From NCBI GenBank assembly GCA_002102555.1, contig MCFL01000054.1:101829-165828 (forward strand): a DNA stretch of 64,000 nt, in the 5' to 3' direction. The notes beneath the pieces are model-generated. The model was not told where the DNA came from. It searched no databases and saw only the letters and a list, made by a program, of their open reading frames with translations. The stretch is from Catenaria anguillulae PL171. Lineage: Eukaryota; Blastocladiomycota; Blastocladiomycetes; Blastocladiales; Catenariaceae. Positions 45,045 to 57,127 of the stretch are shown one piece after another (within the stretch, counting starts at the first letter, position 1; every line of letters begins with the position of its first letter). A program made the position numbers and the translations under genes.

Positions 45045-47291
45045 TCAGGATTGCATCATCATCAACAAAGAATCCTCCCCGACCTCGCCATCCTCCCCGT
45101 CCTTGTCCCCTACCCGCCCACTCGCACCCTGTGGCAACTCCTCGTCGCCAATCGCCACGACGTTGCCCATGCCCTCATGCTCGTTCACAAACGCATCCAA
45201 ATCAAACGACACATCCATGTCGGCGCCAACGACCGACTCAAGCTTGCTTGCGTGCACCGACGGCGACCGGGTGCCGGGACTGGCAAACCACTGGTGTGCA
45301 AGCTCGGCGCCGCTCATGCGATGACTCGTGAATGACGTCGACATTGACGAGCGGAAACAATCGCTCGGCCGCCCCGGCGTGCTCCACGAAACATCCCCCA
45401 AGGCTGCCGCCAATGTGTTTGCCAACGTGCTCGGGCGTGGCGCAGGTGACAAAGGTGCGTGCGCATCGTCGAGCATTTGGTCCACAATCATTCGATGCAC
45501 GTCGGTGGACCGGCGCGACGATCGCGGTTTGGGCATGGCGCTCAATGTCGAGGGCTCATGGGCATGGGCGGGTACGTGCTCAAGTGGCCGCAATGTAAAC
45601 GAGACTCTGCGCGATGCCCCGCAGGGTACGTCCACAATGGATGTGTACGTGGTGTGTGGTGGAGGCGGTGGAGGCGGCGAAAGGGGCGACGGGCGGATCG
45701 GTGACATGGTCCAAATGGCGGGCGGCCGGTGGATCGAGGAGGTGGTCGCAGACGTTGGGGTCGACACGAGCGTGACTGAGGAGCCACGGTGTGGGTGTTG
45801 ATGTGGGGTGAATGGAGGCTCCGCCGGAAAGCAATGTCGCTTGGGTTCGCGTGCGGCGTGGTGGGCAGGGAGCGTCGCAGGCGGGCCCATGGATTGGCGC
45901 AGGCGAGGTGGTTTCACCAAGGATGGGTTCATGTTTTCCGTTTCGGAGAGGACAGACGATGCCGGCCGTTTGCGCGAGGATTGGCCAGGTGATGAATGTT
46001 GCGAGGCAAGGGTACGCGGATGCGACATGCTTGGTGGTGGTACGACCAACGGCGGAGGGTCCCAGGTCTTGCTCACCGCTTTCGCCAGCACCTCTGGTGG
46101 CGCTTGCGGTCGAATGTCAAGCTTTGGATACTCGCGCAGCCGAATCGGAAACCCGGGATCACTGCCGGCCGCTGCCGCCGACAACATGGGCTGCGGCTGC
46201 TCCAACGCCTCGACCTTTGCCCTTGCCGCATCCACCTGCGACTGCAATCTCGCACATCGGTCCTCGGCTTCATCGGCCAAGCGTGCAACGTGCGCTGCCC
46301 GTTCCGAGATGGAGTTGGCGTCCACGGGCGAGGATGCTGTTGCTTTGGCGCATTCAGTCAGTGTACGGGCAGCGGCAGTCGCAAGTTGCGTCCAATCAAC
46401 TGCTTCTTGTGCACCAGCGGGATCCATGCTCGCCTCCGGCACGGTTGGTATTGACAGCTCGGCACGCTTGTGGTGAGGGTCGAGGGCCAGCCGTACGAGG
46501 TCACGCGCAGGTTCCCAAGGAACGGCAGCTGCCAACCGCGACCATTCATCACCAAGCTCTTGATGGGCGCGGACGAGCTGGTCGCGAATGGTGGTTGTGG
46601 AGGGCAATCCGGCATCAACTGACACCAAATGCTGTGCGACTCGTGCCCATTCCTCGTCCAACTCGCCCAGCCGCCGGGTGTATGCCTCTGCAAGCGAAGC
46701 ACACGACTGTCGCACCGCCACATCGCGTGTCAGCATATCCCGATACTCGTCCACCAGCGCTCGCGCTCGCCGTTCCAGTTCCCCGCCAGGAACACGTTGC
46801 AACGGCGCCGCCAACGCGGCCACCTCATTGGCCTTGGTCGCATCTGCGCGCGCAAGCACACATCGCACGGCATGAAACGCCAAGCTTGCCAGCACCTCAA
46901 TAAACCGTTCGCCTTTTCCATCGTCCAGCACCGACTTGCGCAGCAGCACGGGCCCAGGGAACATGTGTTTCAGCTCGTCAAGCCACGCATACGTGGCGGC
47001 GCGAAACGACCGGCGCGCGCCAGGGTCTGTGGATGTGAGTGCAAGGAGCGGGCGGAAGGTTGTCCGTGCGCGTTGAGGGTCAATGTGCTGGAACAGAAAC
47101 ACGAGGATGGCGTCGGTTGCGCGGTGGTTTGCGGAGGTGGCGAGCGACAGTGTCGAAAGGGACGAGGCGTGTGGGAAGCGCAGGAGGTGTAGGTTGGTTG
47201 TAAGGTGGGCGAGGGCCGATGCGCCCGGCGGTGGTGGTGTTGGGTCGGAGGTGGACATGGTCTGGACGGTGGCGTGATCAAGCGTGTGCAA
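45045..47291 (-). CDS. HAUS6-like augmin complex subunit
   Basis: Candidate augmin (HAUS) subunit 6, which helps recruit gamma-tubulin to spindle microtubules for branching nucleation. One intact exon of about 748 residues; an alternative start (MSTSDPT) is at 47258. The N-terminal domain fits HAUS6_N: HLLRFPHASSL, DAILVFLFQHIDPQRARTTF, RRSFRAATYAWLDELKHMFP and RKSVLDDGKGERFIEVLASL. Helical coiled-coil-like segments follow (YTRRLGELDEEWARVAQHLV, then HVARLADEAEDRCARLQSQV). The C-terminal half is Pro/Ser-rich and disordered, as in other HAUS6 proteins. The family call rests on the N-terminal motif; the C-terminal half adds nothing. The gene is head-to-head with U2A', with 410 bases between starts. 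Confidence 0.65.
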   Translation of the reverse strand: MHTLDHATVQTMSTSDPTPPPPGASALAHLTTNLHLLRFPHASSLSTLSLATSANHRATDAILVFLFQHIDPQRARTTFRPLLALTSTDPGARRSFRAATYAWLDELKHMFPGPVLLRKSVLDDGKGERFIEVLASLAFHAVRCVLARADATKANEVAALAAPLQRVPGGELERRARALVDEYRDMLTRDVAVRQSCASLAEAYTRRLGELDEEWARVAQHLVSVDAGLPSTTTIRDQLVRAHQELGDEWSRLAAAVPWEPARDLVRLALDPHHKRAELSIPTVPEASMDPAGAQEAVDWTQLATAAARTLTECAKATASSPVDANSISERAAHVARLADEAEDRCARLQSQVDAARAKVEALEQPQPMLSAAAAGSDPGFPIRLREYPKLDIRPQAPPEVLAKAVSKTWDPPPLVVPPPSMSHPRTLASQHSSPGQSSRKRPASSVLSETENMNPSLVKPPRLRQSMGPPATLPAHHAAREPKRHCFPAEPPFTPHQHPHRGSSVTLVSTPTSATTSSIHRPPAIWTMSPIRPSPLSPPPPPPPHTTYTSIVDVPCGASRRVSFTLRPLEHVPAHAHEPSTLSAMPKPRSSRRSTDVHRMIVDQMLDDAHAPLSPAPRPSTLANTLAAALGDVSWSTPGRPSDCFRSSMSTSFTSHRMSGAELAHQWFASPGTRSPSVHASKLESVVGADMDVSFDLDAFVNEHEGMGNVVAIGDEELPQGASGRVGDKDGEDGEVGEDSLLMMMQS

Positions 47292-47701
47292 AGGACGGGA
47301 TCAGATAATGGTCCAGGGTTCCGTAGATGGGCAGGCAAATGCGATGGGTGGCAGACGAGTGCATGGATGGCATCGAGTGTGTCTAAATTTTTGGCATTGG
47401 CATTATACATGTCAAAGGGTTTCCGATTTGAGCGGCGGTCCGCCGATCCACTCAACCGAGCCTCGGGCGACCATCGAGTGCTCGCATCCACCGAACGAGG
47501 CATTGCGCAAAAATTTATTGCAATGATTCTCAATGAATGAATGAATTCAATCCTGCAGCCCCATCATCTATTCCAGTCTCGGCATTGGCATCTGATCCCC
47601 TTCATTGACCGCCGCCCGACCGCCACAGCCCGTCCCATCCATCGCAACCCAAAGAACCTGATCGATCGATACCCGATTAACCGAAACACCAACACAATAC
47701 C

Positions 47702-48558
47702 ATGCCCAAGCTCACTGCCACCCTCATCCAATCTGCGCCCGCGCTCATCAACCCCGTCAACGACCGCGAGCTCGTTTTGCGTAACCTGCACATTCCCGAG
47801 CTCGAAAACCTCGGCGCAACCCTCAACCAGTTTGACGTGCTCAATCTATGCGACAACGAAATCTCGACCCTGGGTAACTTGCCCTTGCTCCCGCGCCTCA
47901 AGGGTCTGCTCCTCGCCAACAACCGCATCTCACGCATCGATGACGACCTGCACCAAGGCGCACCCGACTTGGCCGAAATCATTCTCACAAACAACCGCAT
48001 TGCCGAGCTCGGCGACATTGACCCTTTGGCAAAGTGCACGCAACTGACACACTTGTCGTTGCTCAACAATCCCGTCACAAGGCACAAGGATTACCGGCTC
48101 TACGTTGTGCATCGGCTGCCCTCGGTCCGCGTTTTGGATTTCGAAAAGGTCTTGGACAAGGAACGATCGGCGGCAAAGAAACGGTTTGCGACCAAAGACG
48201 GCAAGGTACTTGCTGCACAGTACGCGGCAACGCGCGGAGGCTCTTCTGGTGTCGTTGGCGCGGGCACTTCGAGTTCGCATGCTGGATCAGCCCATGCCGG
48301 GTCAAGTGCAAAGCCTGGACCTGCAGCCAAAGTGGGCATGAGTTCAGAAGAGATTGCGCGCATCAAGGTTCGCACCTGTTTCTCTTCCGAGACAATATCT
48401 TTCCAAAAGTGTCTCACCTCTTCGTTTGTTGGCGTGCTTGCAATTCAATTTAACAGGAGCAACTGGCTAATGCAACGAGCATGGCCGAAATCCAGCGGCT
48501 GGAGGAGCTGCTGGCCCGCGGCAGATTGCCTGCAAAGCCCACTTTTACGACGTCTTGA
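47702..48558 (+). CDS. U2 small nuclear ribonucleoprotein A' (LEA1/SNRPA1)
   Basis: Component of the U2 snRNP that pairs with U2B'' on stem-loop IV of U2 snRNA, so it acts in branch-site recognition. Two exons: 47702-48367 and 48457-48558. It begins MPKLTATLIQSAPALINPVN and contains the leucine-rich repeats and cap diagnostic of the family: DRELVLRNLHIPELENLGAT, FDVLNLCDNEISTLGNLP, LKGLLLANNRISRID, IILTNNRIAELGDIDPLA, LSLLNNPVTRHKDYRLYVVH and LPSVRVLDFEKV. The C-terminal tail (MSSEEIARIKEQLANATSMA then EIQRLEELLARGRLP) is the usual helical end. Intact; about 255 residues. Confidence 0.93.
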
Positions 48559-50667
48559 GCTGTATTGGTGGTGGTTATGATGGGATATTGGTGTGTGTGT
48601 CTGTTACTGGACAGGTCTGTTGGCACATTACATATTTAATCCGCTCTTTTGTCGTCCATTCTAGAGGGCGAATCGCCTCATGCCTTGCCCATGCCTTCAG
48701 CAGGATAACTTTTCTGTGGCAGGAAGAACCGTGCATGTGGTATTTATCTTACGGTGGCCCATGCACCCAGTCTGTACACGCGCGGTCCGGTCGCAAACAA
48801 TTGATTCACTCGTCAGCCAGTAGTGACGTAACCGACCAAAGATACGGGACGAAATGGCACATGGCGTGACAGAAGCCTCGTTGCAACGGTGCAGCAAGCT
48901 CATGAATCCGCAGACTGAGGGAGTGACGCCGTCTGCAGGCGGTGGAAGGTGGAAGGCGTGGGAAACCATTATTTTTGGCACACCGCTTGACTTGAATCGA
49001 ATCAACTATGCCTGGCCTCGCGGCCGTCAACGACAGCGATTGTGCGCGCTGGCGCAGGTTGCACGTTGTTTTGATCTGACACATTGGTCGCGCAGGTTGG
49101 GCGAGACAACAACGGTCAAATGAAATGCACACCAAACGGCGCTCACTCTGACGCGCCAGCCAACCAGAACCGAGAAGGGGAATGAGTGGATCCCGAATGG
49201 GCCGTGTTTATTACGTTCCCGCTGCGTTTGAAGGTTCACCCACGCATCCCAGAGACGAGCTGCCGACGAATTCCGCTAACCGTGCCAATGGGTGCTTGAG
49301 AATGTGGTGCGCACTGCCTTGTTTGGAGTTCAACAGTCGGATCGATACCATTGAGTCGGACTGGATGCGACGACAGCCTTGGGGGCAAGGCCAGGCTGTG
49401 CCAAGCTCTGCCTTCTGCACCTTGACATCTTGGTTTCAAGTTCTCCTTCCCACTGCTGGAATGTATATGATCACTCTGTGTGCAGGCTCTCAACCCTCCA
49501 AGTCCCGAGTGGAACAAAAGTACGTTGCGCTAAATCATTCATTGAAGGTCGAGTCGGAGGGTACAGGGCAGCAGCACTTGAGCTGGGTGACTGGGCTCGG
49601 ATGACTCGGTGGTGTTTGGGCTCGAAACGTTACGATGCGCTAGTTGCCTCACAACGAATTCCATGGGTACTATAGGTGATAGGCAACGGTATCATTTCCC
49701 CGCAAGTCTTCGGGTGTTCGGTGTTCCCATCCCCATTGACTCAAGTGTGATTGAGGTCCGCCCGACCAAGTCCATTTTCCTCTTGTCTCCTCGCATTCTG
49801 GCTTTGTGTGGTGCGCCTTTCTCATATTGCATGAATTCACGGCTCAATTCTGGTGTTATGTACTGGTTGGTAAATGCCGGCCGTATTTAAAGGTGGAAGA
49901 GGAGTAAGTTCTTGGCCTTATTCAACCTGATCACCCACACACTCACACTCGGTCCCTGGCGGATCATGCCTTCATTTTCGCCCTTTCTTGACCATGTATC
50001 TCTGATTGCGATCGCACTTGCATGCTCAACGCATACTTGCCATGTAAAAAAGCCAGCACATCAACGATCGCCCTGCCCTGCCCTTCCTGCCCTCCTTCGC
50101 CGCAGTCGCAGTCGCCCTCGACACTTTTGCTATTTGGTTCCCAACTTGGCCTCGACGTTGGCCAACCCCGGCGCGGCGCGTCACTCACCGATTTGGGCAA
50201 CAAATTCGCCAATCCAATTGCAATGTATGTATTATTACATAACGACTCTGATATAGCACTGGACCCGACATTCCGTGCATTCCACGCAATGCAATGCATG
50301 CCGGCCGTACTTTGAACTTGACTTGTGTGTGACTTTCTGACTCGTGACGACTTTTGCTCTGCACTCGGAAACCTCTACTGCCCACCGCAACCGTGACACG
50401 GTCACTGTCGCCGTGCCCAAACAACCAAACGGCCCCACAACCGACCCTCTTCTTCTTCGCCTCAATTCTCGCTTAATAGCTCGCTGGCCCGTCCCCACCA
50501 ACACGCACGCACCACCACCAACCACGTCGAGCAGCCTCTGACGTGCCTGGCTGCCACAGCTTGGGATCAGCGCTTGTATGTCTGTCTGGCCAAGTTCGCT
50601 CTGGCGTATTCAGACATACTGCTCGCAGATCGACTCTGCTCCTGCAGCCCCTACTGGTTCTTTCTGA

Positions 50668-50679
50668 CCCCCCCCCCCC
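50668..50679 (+). repeat. Poly(C) run
   Basis: About twelve consecutive C on the + strand within the gene-free interval upstream of the RasGEF gene. Confidence 0.75.
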
Positions 50680-51349
50680 TCTCGACCTACCTGCGACCCA
50701 GCTCCCTCGCCTGCCTCACTGCCTGGATTTCCTCCTGCGCACGTGAGAGTGCATGCCAACACATACAATCCCTGTACGTATTCAGCAGCTCAACGAATAA
50801 CATCGCATTCCAATTCCATGTCGCCGCATTGCTCCTTGGTCCGAGGATGCAGGAATGATTCAACGTGCGTGTGATCCGACACATGCATGCGGCTTGCTGC
50901 TTGATCTTGTTCGCCTCTTCGGTCCCTGTATCTCGGGTTTCCTTTCGTTCTTGCCGTCCCGCTTTGTCTCTTCCTTTTGCTTGCTGACATCTTCGGATAG
51001 TTGCATTCACCGTGTTTCGAACTTTATGCGTGGTCTTTTGAGCTGTGTGGTTCATTCACCGCAGTCACCCCATGCGGATGACTTTGAACACCTTGGTCGG
51101 TTTACCAATCGGATCATGTTCCTCAATCCATTTGAATACGGTTGCTTGGCCCCTGCCATATCCATTCGCCTCACCATTGTGCTATTTCCATGTTTCTCGC
51201 TGGTCGGGCCGCAGCCAATAGCGCGATCGCCTGGCCTGTAATGGGCTTGGACAATGCGACATCATGTCTCACCGTGCGACGCAAGCGTTTCGAGTTGGTC
51301 CTCAAATTTCCTCACGTGGGTTGGTGAACCAACTTTATTTGTCGAATCG

Positions 51350-51362
51350 CCCCCCCCCCCCC
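51350..51362 (+). repeat. Poly(C) run
   Basis: Thirteen consecutive C on the + strand, in a pyrimidine-rich part of the presumed RasGEF upstream region. Confidence 0.75.
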
Positions 51363-52024
51363 GGCTGTCGTTCGAAGCATGACGAGCCTTGCCATTACTG
51401 CATTCATTCGCCGCCGTCGCCCTGCACGCCACCTCGTCCTTTGGATCTGCAATACCATCCTATTGCCCTTGCTCATCTTTGATCTATTGTGGTTGCTGTT
51501 GCGATCGCATTTTGTTTGCACTCGATCCATGTGGCATGCATGCGTGAATCGCATAGGCAGCAGCAGGCCTTTTCGCGTTGCATGTCCCTCCCCATTTCCA
51601 TTTCTGGACGTGCAATACTCCGGTTTGCCTTGTTTGAGCTGGCGTCCCATCCTGATTTTCCCGTTGTATCTGACGGACGACCGTTGTCATGGACCGTCGC
51701 TTTACTCCGCGATCGATGCCTTCTTCGAAGTTATTCCTTGGCCGTTTTCCTATATCATCTCATGGAACCCGCTACCCGTTGATGTGTATGCGATTGTGCT
51801 TACTCACATCAGCAATCCCCTTGATTGTTGCCATTTTTTTGTGTCCTCCTCGCAAATTTGCCAGAGTGATCGCGTCTGCAACCTCAACTCGTTAACTCGG
51901 CCCGTGCGTTTCCGAGCGTTGAGCTCATCGATGAAACTTGGCACCCCTGCGTCAATCTCCTACACATGTGACCACCATACTGATTCACCTGACACCGTTT
52001 CCCTTCCATAGTCATTTAACAACA

Positions 52025-55000
52025 ATGAACAACCCACACGGCCCACCTTCGTCGACGGCTGCCGGCCATGGCCTTGGGTTGTCGCACCACAATCACCCGG
52101 CCAACAACATTGCCTTCAAATCCCCACTGCTCGCACACTTGGCCGCATCATCTGCACGCTTACCAACGACAGCCGATCAACATCATCATGCCGGGCCCGC
52201 TCCTTCCTCAAGAAATCCCGGGCATGCCCCACCACCACACCTTGGCGGCTACACAGCTCGTCACAATCCGCCATCTAGTCATCACCATCAGTCCGGCTTC
52301 ACGGCCGACCCGCAAGACATGTCAATCATGTCGACAGCTGACATGTCATTTCAATCGCGCGCAAACACGTCCGATTTCATGTCACCGCTGCTTCCGCGTC
52401 AACTTCAACAACCCGCGTCTTCCTCTTCACCCGCAGGCGCTGGGCATGCATCTGCACTGACCGACCTGGTGCACGGCGCAGGTACACTCACGCTGACGGA
52501 CCGATCCCCCACACTCGCGCACGCCCCGCTACAGCCCATGCACGCGCCAGGGTCCTCAGGCAACCGCGAGTACGAGCAGCTCATGCGCATTTACGGATGG
52601 CAAGAGTCGCCCACCATGGCGTCGGCCGACCCGTTTTACGCCAATCCGCTACTGGCCGCGTCCACAGTCAACTTGTCTGCAGCGCAAAAGTTCAATGCCG
52701 CGTATGACGCGCCGCCCGTGCCGCCCACGCCCAGTATGGCTGCGGGCGTTTTGGATGCCGCTGGTGGCGCAAGTGCCAAAGGGCAGCAGGATCAATCCGG
52801 GTCGTGGTCCGGGTTCTTGGGCAAGTTGCGTGGCAAGTCGAGCAAGCCCGGAACCCCGCCGGCAGGCACGCCTACCGACCCTCAAAGTCGGTCGCGGCAG
52901 GGCAGTGCAAGTGGGCCGAGCGGAGCGGGCGGCGCGTTGGCGGCGCTTTCGTCGTTGGCCAAGCGGACCGTTGGGCAAGAGGTGATTCCGCGGTTTGGCA
53001 GGCGAGGGAGTGACAGTTCGTTGAATCCGCCACCGTCGTCCAGGTTTGCGCCATTATCGTCCACGTCACCAATGGGCCAAGCGAGCGCGAGTGCTCGGGC
53101 TGGCGGAGCGCGGCGGGATTTCCCGGACCGGGACGATGCATCCTTTACGTCATTTACGTTGCACGGCGATGAGCCGTTGCGGTCACCGGCGGTCGCACAC
53201 ATGCGGCGGTTATCCGGAAGCGGGTACGGCGACGATACCGTGGACGAGGACGGCAACTTAGGCAACACGACCGAATACTTTGTGCATGCCGACACCACCG
53301 AGGTGGTGCTGACGCCTGGTGGCGCAGGTGGGTACATGGGCCGCCCAGAGCACCGCCGCGCAAACTCGGATCAGACGGTACATTCCGTCATGGCCATGTC
53401 CATGTCGGTGGGGCAAGGCGCCACAAGCAATCATCCGGGATCGACCGTGCCCGGCGGACACGCCACCGCGGCGGCGGTTGCGGCATTGCGGCCTGCGACG
53501 GCTCCAACGCACGCCCAGCAACAGCAGCAGCCAGCCGGACCAGGAGCGGCGCCCGCGCCCGTGCCGATTGCAATGCACAGATCCGATTCTGGGTTTCACA
53601 TGTTGGACTCGGGGATTCATCGCGATTCGGTCGCCGCGCCGTCCACAGTTTCCGGATCGTCGTCTGCGTCTTTGTCGTCCTCGACATCGTCGGCCAAGGA
53701 TGCGCGCAGACAAGGGTTTGCGACATATCGGTTGACCCAAGCGCCACCCTTGTCGTACGACAATATGGACGATGAAGCTGCCGAGGACGATGCCGAGGTG
53801 GTGATTGACGACGACGAGCAGCCGCTTGGCGCGACAATGTCGCATCCTCACCAGCAACATCAGCATACGGGTGGTGGACGGCCAATTGCATTGACGGTCC
53901 CGCCTCGGTCAACGTCCATCAAGCCAACAAACCCCGGCAGTAGTCAGTCGCAGCAGCCCCCGCCGCTCTCATCAACACCCTCGTCTATGTCCCTCACATC
54001 TCCCTCGTCTCTCGATCTTGCATCTGGCGGTCACGGCCTCATGTCGCACGAAAACTCGACCGTCCTCAACGTCAGCGCAGCGCCCGCAAGCGCCACCAAT
54101 GCCGGCGAGTTTGGATTGCCGCCGTCGGGCCACCCATTTTGGACGAATCCGCGGATCTTTGATCCACCAACGCCAGTCAAGGGCCTGCAGGCAAGGCGGT
54201 TCCGCAGGGGGAGATTCCGCCCGTGGTGTGGGAGGTGAGTCCAATTGACGCGTCTCGCAAGTTGATGGCGGCGAGTCCCGTCAAGTTGATTGAGGTGTTG
54301 ACGACACATTGGATTATCATTTTTTGACCGATTTCTTCCTCGTGTATCGGTCATTCATGTCGCCGTTACAGTTGGCGCTCATGCTCATTTTGCGTTTTCG
54401 GTATGGGTCCTCATCTATTGCAGTCAGCCACTGTTTTCCTGTCTCACATGCACTTCCAATGTAGCTGGGCTATGATGCACCCCGATCGGAAGAACATGCA
54501 CTCGTTCGATTCCGCACATTCATCGTACTCCGTCACTGGATCACGGAGTACTACATCCACGACTTTTCCGGCTCCCGCCCACTCCGGTATCTCATGATTG
54601 TCACCTTCATCAACGCCATTGCCGAAGACCCGATCATTCGCGCTCACCCGCGCGACTACCGGCTCGTCAAGACGCTCAAACGACTGCTTCGTTCGCAAGA
54701 CCAAGAGTACAAGCACCTCAAGCAATTGCACACGCAGACCGTGGGCAATCCGCTGGTCTCGGATTTGGCGAGCTGGGTGCATCAGCTGTCTGTCGAGAAG
54801 CATTTCGAGGCCGTGTACTACCCCATCTTGATGCTGGTCAAGGAGGGCAATGGTGGTGGCAATCCGTCAAGTGTGGAGGACGACGGGCATTCGCGCGACT
54901 CGGGCATTGTGCGGTCCATGTCCGGGTCTGGACCCAACGCTTTTACCCAGCAGCAACAACAACAGCAGCACCAATTGCGTGGGTCCAACATGTCGACTGG

Positions 55001-56125
55001 TTCCACAAACAGCACCATTGGAGGCACTGGGTCGATTGGCTCGTCCAGCGGCTCGTCCGTATCGGGAAACTCAGGCACATCAGACGTAACGGGGATGGGT
55101 GTACCCGCGGCTTTGGCTGCGTTGGTGTGCTCGAAACGGTCGTTTTTGCTCACGTTCAAGATTGAGAGCATCGCCGATCAGTTTATGTTGATTGAGGAGA
55201 TGATGCTGCTGTCGATTCCGTGGCCGTCCTTGATTCAGCATGCAAGTCAGGCGGGCAAGGCAAAGCCACCGCCCGGTAGTGTACAGGAGGATAGGGGCCC
55301 GGTCCAGAGCATGATTGATCGGTTCAACGCGGTATGTTTTTCTGATTGATCCTTGGGCCTTGATGCAATGCTGACCTTCATGAGTTGTGCTTCAATCCAA
55401 GACATGTCAATGGGTCGCAACTGAGGTGTGCTCGCAGCGGGCCATGGACGATCGGGTCAAGGTCATTGAGAAGCTTATTCGGCTAGCAGTGGTACGCAAA
55501 GCTCATATTGTACTGCCCTTTCTTTTCCTTTGGTTGAAAAGTACGCTTACACAGTCCGTCTGTCCTATGCGCATGCAAATAGCGCTCGCAACACCTCGGC
55601 AACTACTCAACGGTCAATCAGATCACGCTTGGCTTGCAAAACCCGTACGTCGAGCGGCTGCGCAAGACATGGAGCAAAGTCGCCAGTGTAGAAAAACGCC
55701 AGCTCCGTGAGCTCGTCACCCTCACGGCCCCGCTCAAGAACTTTGCGCCACTCCGGGCGGCCATGGCTGCCGAGCTGGAACGCGGCGGTGGCATTCCTTT
55801 CACGGGTGTTCTGTTGTCTGATCTCGTCTACAATCGCGAAATGCCAAGCAATCTGGGCAAGACCACGCTGCAGCTCAACAATGCCGGCATTCAAGCACAG
55901 CCGGGCATGCCACCCATCCCAACATCCGTGTCGCTGCCCGTCATTAACTACCACAAGTTCCGTGTCATGGCATCCACGCTGGATCAGTTTCGCCAGTTCC
56001 AAAAGACGAAGCGGCCACCCGGTCACAATGCACTGGATGTCGCTGTGTACGCCAATTGCTTGTGCTTGCACACGGTGCCTAATGACGAGTTGCAACGATT
56101 GAGCTACGAGTGCGAGCGAAAGTGA
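52025..56125 (+). CDS. Ras-family guanine nucleotide exchange factor (Lte1/Cdc25 type)
   Basis: Activates a Ras-like GTPase. A disordered N-terminal region of about 700 residues (His/Pro/Ser/Gly-rich, one open frame from the ATG at 52025) precedes the RasGEF_N domain: SPVKLIEVLTTHW, DFFLVYRSFMSPLQLALMLI, RFRWA, VRFRTFIVLRHWITEYYIHD. The catalytic CDC25 homology domain follows: FKIESIADQFMLIEEMMLLS, TCQWVATEVCSQRAMDDRVK, VIEKLIRLAV, LGNYSTVNQITLGLQNPYVE, LRKTWSKV and GGIPFTGVLLSDLVYNREMP. Introns lie at about 54401-54464, 55332-55401 and 55492-55580. Three single-base shifts are needed near 54194, 54312 and 54500, each as if one base were missing. RFRWA plus VLRHWI resembles Lte1-like GEFs of the mitotic-exit pathway more than Cdc25, but this is not decisive. 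There is no SH3 or PH domain. Confidence 0.82.
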
Positions 56126-57127
56126 AATCCACTTCATCGTAAAGCGCTTTGCTTCCCCCTTTGCATTTGTGCGCGTTTTGTCTTGCCTTGTTTTCTTCTT
56201 TTCTCTGCCTACTTGTTGCTGTACCCATGTTGGTCCGCTGGCGGGCAACCTGGCAAACTTGCTCACACTGTGTTCGTAAATGCCGCTGTCTCGCTCCTGC
56301 CCTTTCCCCAATCTATCTCATCCCATCTTCTCTCGCCCAAATCCGCCTGCTCTGTCCCGATTTCATGATCCTGTCTTTCTTGAGTTCGTTATTGCTTCTA
56401 CCGCCTCCGTGTGTTCCCATCCGCCGTTTTTATCTTTGTCATTTTTGCCCTCGCTTTTCTCTGTGCTCCTCGTCTTCGTCGCTCAGATCCCGTTGTTTTC
56501 ATATGAATACCATGTTGTGCTCGTTTTGATCTCGGTCTAGCCACAATTGGTCCAGGCAAATTTCCACGTGCCGGGTCGCGGCTCCCCCGTTTTTGTCTCT
56601 TGGTTTATCTCACGCCTCGCTCCACACCCTCGCACCGGCTCGAAACCCCTTCCAGCAATTCCCATCGCAAATCACAAAGTCGCCCCCCCCCCCCCCCCTT
56701 TGTCTCACACCCGCTCGCTCGCTCTTCCTCTCTGCATCGGCCACTCTCCCTCGCCCGTGTACATCCACATCGCGTGCTCTCTCCCACCTACACTTGCGAT
56801 CCATTCCCCAGTGCTTGTCTCCTGCCCACTGCGATGGCGTCTTTTTTTACTAGGTCCTTTTTCTTCTCCTCTTGGTTGACACTTCCTTTCGTCATGTGTT
56901 CTCTGGCTCGTGTTATTTGCTTTGCGTCGTTTTTTGAGGACCGCCGGAAGCTTGGCTTTGCGGATGAACTGGGTTTGGTATTCTGTGGCAGTTGAACGAA
57001 CATGAATACATGCAAACAAACAACAGGGGCACTGAGCGTCACATTCGATCAGTATACTGTACAAACTAGATCCATTGACACACGCGTAAGCGACGAAAGA
57101 GCGAGCGGAATGGAAGCACATGACAAG
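56126..57127. other. Intergenic pyrimidine-rich region between convergent genes
   Basis: About 1 kb between the RasGEF stop and the SCAI stop. The + strand is strongly C/T-rich from 56150 to 56900 and includes a C run at about 56683-56698. I see no coding sequence. Confidence 0.45.
56683..56698 (+). repeat. Poly(C) run of about 16
   Basis: About sixteen consecutive C on the + strand in the pyrimidine-rich interval downstream of the RasGEF gene; exact length is uncertain in such tracts. Confidence 0.75.

Larger units (their letters stand above)
48559..52024. other. 3.5-kb gene-free region upstream of the RasGEF
   Basis: The longest non-coding interval in the window. No open frame here has a recognisable motif. 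The right half is pyrimidine-rich on the + strand and contains C runs at 50668-50679 and 51350-51362. It may hold the long 5' leader and introns of the RasGEF gene, an RNA gene I cannot recognise, or nothing. The frame of the RasGEF first exon is open leftwards to 51938. Confidence 0.4.

Noticed and set aside
45812-46903. A 363-residue open frame on the + strand
   Set aside because: Antisense shadow of the HAUS6-like gene; Arg/Pro/Ala-rich with no motif, whereas the - strand frame carries the conserved block and is open for 2.2 kb.
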